From positions 1 through 12,533 of the forward strand of contig CAYNRA010000083.1 of the NCBI GenBank assembly GCA_964399465.1: 12,533 nt of DNA, in the 5' to 3' direction. Positions 7,713 to 12,533 of the stretch are shown here, in pieces. Under the pieces are notes generated by a model. The model did not search any database. It saw only the letters and a program-made list of their open reading frames with translations, and was not told the DNA's origin. Source of the DNA: CAYNRA01 sp964399465. GTDB lineage: Bacteria > Bacteroidota > Bacteroidia > Cytophagales > Spirosomataceae. Position 1 is the first letter of the stretch. Each line of letters begins with the position of its first letter. A program made the position numbers and the translations under genes.

Positions 7713-8171
7713 ATGAACAGAGAAAAAAAACCGCTTTATCGGAAAGTAAATACGCGTGCAGCAGGTGTTCATCATGTAACAGGAGGTGACTTTAAGCAGG
7801 TAAGAAATAAAAAAAAAGAAACGCGTGAAATGGTCAAAGGGACGATGGCACAAGCCAAACACCGTGGATTAGATTACACGCCCCTTTTTCAGTTTCTAAT
7901 TTCGAAAGTAGGTCAATTATGGGAAACCGTTTTCGAAGAGGCGATAGCTCGGCTAGACAAACCAGACCCTATCTTTTGGTTGGTTGCAACCAATGAAGAT
8001 ACAAAAAAAGAGATGGTACGGGTAGGAGAGTCCTCTTATTTTTCAGGATTATTTGTTGACAGTGCAGGAATTTTGCAGTTGTCAAATCCCACTCTTCGGG
8101 CAGCAAACATGGCGCCATTTTGTACTTGTTGTACACATACGTTCAATGGAAAAGTATTTGGTACGGAATAA
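7713..8171 (+). CDS. Uncharacterised 152-residue protein with a C-terminal Cys/His cluster
   Basis: I do not recognise the family. The protein has three visible parts. The N-terminus (1-50) is very basic with no hydrophobic segment (KPLYRKVNTRAAGVHH, FKQVRNKKKETREMVKG). The middle (about 53-92) is probably helical and rich in aromatics (LDYTPLFQFLISKVGQLWET, then RLDKPDPIFWLVA). The C-terminal part (about 100-152, VGESSYFSGLFVDSAGILQL onward) ends with Cys137, Cys139, Cys140 and His142 in FCTCCTHTFNG, which could bind a metal. It has no signal peptide, so it is probably cytoplasmic; the basic N-terminus could contact nucleic acid or a ribosomal partner, but that is inference. The ATG at 7713 has no Shine-Dalgarno sequence. 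A degenerate -7 box (TGGCTTTG, 7690-7697) lies upstream. It has its own gaps of about 100 bases on each side, so it is likely a single-gene unit. Its composition resembles that of its neighbours. Confidence 0.8.
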   Translation: MNREKKPLYRKVNTRAAGVHHVTGGDFKQVRNKKKETREMVKGTMAQAKHRGLDYTPLFQFLISKVGQLWETVFEEAIARLDKPDPIFWLVATNEDTKKEMVRVGESSYFSGLFVDSAGILQLSNPTLRAANMAPFCTCCTHTFNGKVFGTE

Positions 8172-8178
8172 ATAGCTA

Positions 8179-8205
8179 TTTGAATTTCGTAATTTTCTGT
8201 TTGAA
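8179..8205 (+). repeat. 27-base upstream element, copy 1 (before the DUF5916 gene)
   Basis: This copy is 24 of 27 bases identical to 10576-10602; both share the core CGTAAyTTTCTGTTTGA. It begins 98 bases before the ATG at 8277 and just after the stop of the preceding gene. A TAGCTAT heptamer (8173-8179) directly abuts it. Confidence 0.65.
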
Positions 8206-8214
8206 ATCTGTTCG

Positions 8215-8243
8215 TTTTTGACATTCTATTGCTAGTAAATTTG
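8215..8243 (+). promoter_or_regulatory. Promoter of the DUF5916 gene
   Basis: TAAATTTG at 8236-8243 matches the -7 consensus exactly. A TTTTTG run ends at 8220, giving a candidate -33 TTG with a rather short spacing of 15 bases. The expected start near 8249 leaves about 28 bases of leader before the ATG at 8277. It excludes the in-frame TTG at 8229 as translation start. Confidence 0.55.
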
Positions 8244-8276
8244 TACGTTTTTCATATCACTTGCTATTCATTGCTC

Positions 8277-10490
8277 ATGCATTTATCTCGCTTTTCCCTC
8301 TTATTTTTTTCATTTTTACTCACTCAATCTGAACTAGTTGGGCAACAAACGAAACCCTCAATTTTTGTTGCTTTCACAGAAGATAAAATAACGCTCGATG
8401 GTTCTTTGGACGAATCTGTCTGGCAGAAAGCAGATGCAGCTTCTAATTTTTGGCAGTATTTTCCACTTGATTCCGTGAAATCACCGAATAAGACAGAAGT
8501 TAAAATGCTTTATAATGATCAATATTTGTACGTTGGTATTCGTGCAGAGAGTATCAAGGGAGGAGACTTTATTGTTAATTCACTTCGACGAGACTTTACA
8601 GGCTCGACCAATGACAACATATCGGTTGTTTTTGATACGTTTAATGATGGGACAAATGCATTTATGTTTAGTGCAAATCCATATGGAGTTCAGCGGGAGG
8701 TTTTTATATCTGGAGGGGGCTCAAGTAGTGAATCTTTCAATCTTACGTGGGACGTTAAATGGCAGTCTGTTGGTAAAATACATGACAATTACTATACCTT
8801 GGAGTTTGCCATCCCTTTTAGTTCAATGAAGTTTGAAGAAGGTGGACAAACCTGGCGGATGCAGACTTACCGCTGGGACTTGCAGTCAAATGAGCAGAGT
8901 GCTTGGGCTCGAGTTCCTCAAAACCAATTATTAGCAAGTGTGGCATTTATGGGAGAAATGCGTTTTGAGAGACCACTTGGCAAAAATCGTACGCCAGTCT
9001 ATATTATTCCTTATCTGAATACTTCTTCGGCTGTTACTTTCCCGCAAAAGGCGACTACTAACAAATTGACCGTAGGTGGGGATGCCAAAGTGGCTATCGG
9101 GAATGGACTCAATCTCGATATTACTGTAAATCCAGACTTTTCCAATGTTGAAGTGGATAATGTCATTGTTAATTTGACCCGATTCGAAATTTCTTTACCT
9201 GAAAAACGACAATTCTTCATTGACAATAATGACCTCTTCGCAAATTTTGGGAATAGTTTTAATGAAGCAAGACCTTTTTTTTCAAGAAGAATAGGTATTG
9301 TACGAGATACACTTGGAAACTCAATAGAAAATAGATTACTAGGTGGGGTTCGTTTGAGTGGAAAATTAGACCAAAATTGGCGCTTGGGGATTTTAAGTAT
9401 GCAGTCCGCAGAAGATGCAGTCAATCGCGTTGCTTCAACAAGCAATTCCATGTTTGCCGTACAACGAAAAGTTTTTAGTAGATCTAATATTGGTGCTTTT
9501 TTTATTAATAGGCAGACATTTCAGGAGAGTGAATTTGTTCAACCAGCTGATAAATACAATCGGGTGATGGGTATAGACTACAATTTGGCATCAACAGATA
9601 ACAAATGGTCAGGTAAATTCTATATCCACAAATCATTTCAGCCTAATGATACCAAGGGCAATTTATCCTCACAAGCAACCATTACATTTAATAACCGGTT
9701 CTATACCCTCATCCATGACTGGGTTTATATTGATGCGGGTTTTCGCTCTGATTTGGGTTTCATCCCTCGGACCGATATTTTAAAATCAGGAAATGGGATT
9801 ACGCGAACTTTTTACAGTAAAAGTGGGCGGTTCAATCGTTTTTCAACACGTCTGCTAAATATCATGTATTTTAAACCAAGTCTTGATATGAAGAAAACAG
9901 ACCATGATATTCGATGGATGAATAGCTTGGAATTTAAAAATCAATCAAGTATCGGTTTGAATTTTTCTAGTCAATATGTATATCTATTTGGTTCTTTTGA
10001 TCCAACCCGAACACCTGGTGCGATTCGTTTACCTGCTGACTCTGATTATCGTTTCCAACAAGTTAATGCCACTTTTCAGTCAAGTAATTCAAGACAATTG
10101 ACCACAATTGCTACAGCTACTGTGGGGTCTTTTTATAACGGTTATATCTATTCAATTGGAGGAACATCAAATCTTCGCATCATGCCCAAGGCGCTTATTT
10201 CTTTAGCTGCTAATTTTGACCGCATCGTCCTTCCCAATCCGTTTCCAAAGGCGAATATTGTACTAATTAGTCCTAAATTTGATTTAACATTTACGAAATC
10301 CCTCTTCTGGTCAACGTTAATACAGTTCAGTAATCAACGAAAAAGCTTGGGTATTAATTCTCGATTGCAGTGGCGATTTGCACCACTCTCAGATATTTAC
10401 CTCGTGTATAATGACAATTATTATACGCAAGAATTTGGCCCAACTTTCCGCTCTATTAATCTTAAGATGACGTATTGGTTCAATTGGTAA
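8277..10490 (+). CDS. DUF5916-type outer-membrane protein with CBM9-like N-terminal domain
   Basis: A 737-residue exported protein. Residues 1-22 form a signal peptide (HLSRFSLLFFSFLL..LVG before QQ). Residues about 30-215 resemble the CBM9-like / DUF1083 fold, with the usual opening DKITLDGSLDESVWQKADAA, then YLYVGIRAE and the SANPYGVQREVF and YYTLEFAIPFSSMKFE segments. The rest (about 235-737) is the DUF5916 region: NLDITVNPDFSNVEVDN, the LPEKRQFFIDNNDLF motif and FFSRRIG, followed by alternating aromatic strands typical of an outer-membrane beta-barrel. The C-terminus ends in an aromatic residue (LKMTYWFNW). The family is widespread in Bacteroidota and its function is unsettled; carbohydrate binding or uptake is suspected. 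I start at the ATG at 8277 because the promoter box lies inside the longer TTG frame. It is transcribed alone or with the operon downstream across a 178-base gap. Confidence 0.9.
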   Translation: MHLSRFSLLFFSFLLTQSELVGQQTKPSIFVAFTEDKITLDGSLDESVWQKADAASNFWQYFPLDSVKSPNKTEVKMLYNDQYLYVGIRAESIKGGDFIVNSLRRDFTGSTNDNISVVFDTFNDGTNAFMFSANPYGVQREVFISGGGSSSESFNLTWDVKWQSVGKIHDNYYTLEFAIPFSSMKFEEGGQTWRMQTYRWDLQSNEQSAWARVPQNQLLASVAFMGEMRFERPLGKNRTPVYIIPYLNTSSAVTFPQKATTNKLTVGGDAKVAIGNGLNLDITVNPDFSNVEVDNVIVNLTRFEISLPEKRQFFIDNNDLFANFGNSFNEARPFFSRRIGIVRDTLGNSIENRLLGGVRLSGKLDQNWRLGILSMQSAEDAVNRVASTSNSMFAVQRKVFSRSNIGAFFINRQTFQESEFVQPADKYNRVMGIDYNLASTDNKWSGKFYIHKSFQPNDTKGNLSSQATITFNNRFYTLIHDWVYIDAGFRSDLGFIPRTDILKSGNGITRTFYSKSGRFNRFSTRLLNIMYFKPSLDMKKTDHDIRWMNSLEFKNQSSIGLNFSSQYVYLFGSFDPTRTPGAIRLPADSDYRFQQVNATFQSSNSRQLTTIATATVGSFYNGYIYSIGGTSNLRIMPKALISLAANFDRIVLPNPFPKANIVLISPKFDLTFTKSLFWSTLIQFSNQRKSLGINSRLQWRFAPLSDIYLVYNDNYYTQEFGPTFRSINLKMTYWFNW

Positions 10491-10521
10491 TTTTGAAAAA
10501 CTCCAAAAAAACCGTACATAG

Positions 10522-10537
10522 AAAAGATATATCTTTT
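10522..10537. repeat. Perfect AT-rich palindrome after the DUF5916 gene
   Basis: AAAAGATATATCTTTT is a 16-base palindrome, 32 bases after the stop, followed by three more Ts. As RNA it could form a stem of only about six pairs without G-C strength, so it is at best a weak terminator. A protein-binding palindrome is equally possible. Confidence 0.3.
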
Positions 10538-10575
10538 TTTAGTGAGATGAAAGTAGCTATATGGAATCAAAGTTG

Positions 10576-10602
10576 TTTGATTTTCGTAACTTTCTGTTTG
10601 AT
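10576..10602 (+). repeat. 27-base upstream element, copy 2 (before the ior-like operon)
   Basis: This copy differs from 8179-8205 at only three positions. It begins 93 bases before the ATG at 10669, against 98 for copy 1. The TAGCTAT heptamer is also present upstream (10554-10560) but separated by 15 extra bases. Downstream similarity (T-run ending in TTG, later AAATTTG) is weaker. The arrangement suggests a shared control element, or upstream regions that were once duplicated. Confidence 0.65.
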
Positions 10603-10635
10603 TTTTATCTCATTTTTTGTCCAAAATAATAGAAA

Positions 10636-10664
10636 TTTGTTTTCTTAACGCTAAAGTAATCTTT
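10636..10664 (+). promoter_or_regulatory. Possible degenerate promoter of the ior-like operon
   Basis: TTTG at 10636-10639 is followed after 17 bases by TAATCTTT (10657-10664), which has TA and a T-run but not the exact TAnnTTTG. It ends four bases before the ATG at 10669, an arrangement like that in front of dnaG. The match is weak. Confidence 0.25.
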
Positions 10665-10668
10665 CGAT

Positions 10669-11145
10669 ATGGCATTATTCAACCTAGATATCAACGGACA
10701 AGTCAGAAAAGTAGATGTTGATCCAGCAACGCCAATTTTGTGGGTTTTGCGAGATACGCTTCAACTTTATGGAACAAAGTATGGATGTGGCATTGCGCAG
10801 TGTGGTGCTTGTACAATTCATTTGAACGGGGTAGCAGTTCGGGCTTGTCAATTGCCTGTTTCTTCCATTGGAAAATCAAAAATAACTACCATAGAAGGGC
10901 TTTCAGACGGAGGAGACCATCCTGTTCAGAAGGCATGGCTGGCACACGATGTAGCGCAGTGTGGGTATTGTCAATCAGGGCAAATCATGACTGCCGTAGC
11001 TTTTTTGAAAGACAATCCTTCGCCTTCAGATGAAGACATAGAGGCCACGATGTCTGGTAATATTTGCCGCTGTGGAACCTATCTTCGTATCAAGGAAGCG
11101 ATTAAATCCGCCGCAAAGGAAACGGCAAGTCAACCTACGAAATAA
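10669..11145 (+). CDS. [2Fe-2S]-binding small subunit of a molybdenum hydroxylase (isoquinoline 1-oxidoreductase IorA / aldehyde dehydrogenase type)
   Basis: A 158-residue electron-transfer subunit that passes electrons from the molybdopterin subunit to an external acceptor. The N-terminal plant-type ferredoxin domain holds one cluster with Cys40, Cys45 and Cys48 (GTKYGCGIAQCGACTIHLNG) and Cys60. The C-terminal four-helix domain holds the second cluster with Cys98, Cys101 (CGYC), Cys133 and Cys135 (NICRCG). All eight ligands are present, and the length is typical of the family (about 150-160). No signal peptide is visible. The gene for the Mo-binding subunit follows 31 bases later, and no FAD-binding middle subunit is seen between them, which points to the two-subunit Ior-like class. 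Members oxidise aldehydes or N-heterocycles; the substrate here is unknown. Confidence 0.95.
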   Translation: MALFNLDINGQVRKVDVDPATPILWVLRDTLQLYGTKYGCGIAQCGACTIHLNGVAVRACQLPVSSIGKSKITTIEGLSDGGDHPVQKAWLAHDVAQCGYCQSGQIMTAVAFLKDNPSPSDEDIEATMSGNICRCGTYLRIKEAIKSAAKETASQPTK

Positions 11146-11176
11146 ATTTTCTCAGCTCTAAATTTGAAAAGTTACG

Positions 11177-12533
11177 ATGAAAAATAAGAATCAAACAGAA
11201 GGATATTCGCGCCGTTCGTTCTTAAAATCTTCTGCTTTGGCGGGTGGAGGTATGTTGCTGAGTTTCAGTTGGTTTACAGAATCTCTTGCCGCAGAGAAGA
11301 TGAGTGCCGAGTCGCTTGCCAAAGAATGGCATGAGTTAACGGGTTATATACAAATTAATCCGAACAATACGGTTAAATTATTCTGTCCGAACCCTGAATT
11401 TGGTCAAAATGTCATGACCTCTCTTCCCATGATTACAGCGGAGGAGCTCGATATTCCATGGGAAAACGTGACGGTTGAAATGGCTTCGCACGATGCCATA
11501 AAATATGGATTTCAGTTTACGGGAGGTAGTCAATCTATGCGTGCCTACTGGAAACCGCTTCGCCAAGCGGGTGCAGCAGCTCGTTTGATGCTCCGCCAAG
11601 CCGCAGCCCAAACGTGGGGTGTTTCCGTAGAATCCGTTCGCGCAGAGAAAGGACATGTAACCCACGAAAGCGGCAAAAAAGCGACCTACGGCGAGATGGC
11701 TAGTGTAGCCGCTACATTGGCAGTGCCAAAGGACGTACCATTGAAAAGTACCCAAGATTTCACTATCGTAAATCATTCCCAAAAAAATGTGGAAGGGAAG
11801 AAAGTAGTTACGGGTAAACCTTTATTCGGGATAGATTATTCTGTACCCGGAATGCGAATCGCGATGATTCAACATCCACCCGCATTTGGGATGACCTTGG
11901 CGAGTTTCGATGCTTCGCAAGTCCTCAAAATGCCTGGAATTAGACAGGTATTTGCCATAAAATTATTCGATGAAGGCACCGAACGAGGTGCTTTTGAGAC
12001 ACGTTCATTCAATGAATCTGTTGCGATTGTAGGAGATTCTACTTGGCAAGTCATGAATGCTCGTAAACGCCTAAAAGTTACTTGGAAAGAGCGTGGTGAT
12101 TTCAAAGAAATTGTAAATTTCCGAGGGAATAAAAGCGAAGATTTTTCGCCAGGGAGACTAGAAAGTACAGATACGCATCTCGCACAAATGAGAGAACGAA
12201 GTCAACAACCCGCAACCGTTTTACGAAAAGATGGCGATCCGGAAACTGCGTTTAGTCAAGCGGCTCTTGTGATTGAAAGAACTTATACAGCTCCGTTTTT
12301 AGCCCATAATTGCATGGAGCCAATGAACTGCTTTGCGCATGTAACTGCTGAAAATGCGTTGTTTGCAGGGCCACTTCAAGCCCCTGGATTTGTAGAAGAG
12401 ACACTTTGTAATCGGTTCAATCTTCCGAAAGAAAAAGTAGAAATTCAAATGACACGCATGGGTGGAGGCTTCGGGCGACGTGCATATCCACATTATTTGG
12501 TGGAAGCTGGGCTTATCTCAAAAGCTGCCAATG
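11177..12533 (+). CDS. Molybdopterin-binding large subunit of an Ior-type oxidoreductase (partial, runs off the window)
   Basis: 452 codons are open from the ATG at 11177 to the window end; family members are about 700-750 residues, so roughly the last 40% is missing. The N-terminus carries a twin-arginine signal, YSRRSFLKSS (Arg12-Arg13) followed by a hydrophobic stretch, so the folded, cofactor-loaded enzyme is exported by Tat to the periplasm. The first Mo-binding region has GYIQINPNNTVKLFCPNPEFGQNVMTSLPMI, characteristic of IorB-like proteins, and FTGGSQSMRAYWKPLRQAGAAARLML. The later substrate and molybdopterin segments are AHNCMEPMNCFA and MGGGFGRRAYPHY. It follows the [2Fe-2S] subunit in one operon. 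The product is probably an aldehyde or N-heterocycle dehydrogenase feeding electrons to cytochrome c or quinone. The signalless small subunit would be exported in complex with it. Confidence 0.95.
   Translation, partial: MKNKNQTEGYSRRSFLKSSALAGGGMLLSFSWFTESLAAEKMSAESLAKEWHELTGYIQINPNNTVKLFCPNPEFGQNVMTSLPMITAEELDIPWENVTVEMASHDAIKYGFQFTGGSQSMRAYWKPLRQAGAAARLMLRQAAAQTWGVSVESVRAEKGHVTHESGKKATYGEMASVAATLAVPKDVPLKSTQDFTIVNHSQKNVEGKKVVTGKPLFGIDYSVPGMRIAMIQHPPAFGMTLASFDASQVLKMPGIRQVFAIKLFDEGTERGAFETRSFNESVAIVGDSTWQVMNARKRLKVTWKERGDFKEIVNFRGNKSEDFSPGRLESTDTHLAQMRERSQQPATVLRKDGDPETAFSQAALVIERTYTAPFLAHNCMEPMNCFAHVTAENALFAGPLQAPGFVEETLCNRFNLPKEKVEIQMTRMGGGFGRRAYPHYLVEAGLISKAAN

Noticed and set aside
9011..9451. 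Long open frame of 146 codons on the minus strand inside the DUF5916 gene
   Set aside because: It is antisense to a well-supported coding region, has no promoter, and its translation resembles no family.
11190..11200. ATCAAACAGAA, an 11-base inverted match to part of the 27-base element copy at 10592-10602
   Set aside because: It lies inside the large-subunit coding sequence and matches only 11 bases; the rest diverges, so it is probably chance.
11378..11782. Open frame of 134 codons on the minus strand within the molybdenum-subunit gene
   Set aside because: The plus strand here encodes recognisable Ior large-subunit motifs; the opposite frame is a shadow.

Overview
The window comes from a low-GC member of the Bacteroidota, probably a Cytophagales-type organism, although the exact lineage cannot be fixed from sequence alone. 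The evidence is a set of good matches to the Bacteroidota -7 promoter box TAnnTTTG (2414-2421 minus, 2450-2457, 5720-5727, 8236-8243), start codons without recognisable Shine-Dalgarno sequences, a DUF5916-type outer-membrane protein, and a Bacteroidota-style AraC regulator. It looks like ordinary chromosome: there are no transposases, phage genes, CRISPR arrays, tRNAs or rRNAs. No gene-free stretch exceeds about 185 bases.

Left part (1-2461), all genes on the minus strand. A roughly 100-base AT-rich imperfect hairpin fills the left edge. Next is prpE, a propionyl-CoA synthetase interrupted by a 10-N assembly gap at 1100-1109; the two halves are one gene. Upstream of it is a 70-residue protein with two membrane segments. 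This small gene is divergent from dnaG, and an 89-base region holds promoter boxes for both directions.

Middle part (2462-7611). The primase gene dnaG (+) converges with a fold-type III PLP enzyme of the D-threonine aldolase / D-serine dehydratase family (-), and both end at one strong bidirectional terminator (4428-4459). To the right, a promoter box preceded by an inverted repeat leads into a secreted alpha/beta-hydrolase (esterase family). An AraC-type regulator follows 21 bases later and is probably co-transcribed.

Right part (7612-12533), all plus strand. An unrecognised 152-residue protein with a C-terminal Cys/His cluster is followed by a DUF5916 outer-membrane protein with a CBM9-like N-terminus. 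Last is a two-subunit molybdenum hydroxylase of the isoquinoline 1-oxidoreductase (Ior) type: a [2Fe-2S] small subunit without a signal, and a Tat-signal-bearing large subunit that runs off the window. The DUF5916 gene and the ior-like operon carry a near-identical 27-base element at almost the same distance upstream of their start codons. This is the most interesting non-coding signal in the window and suggests shared regulation.

I see no clearly new multi-gene system. The items most worth following up are the shared 27-base element, the unknown Cys/His-tailed protein, the left-edge hairpin, and the esterase/AraC pair with its candidate operator.
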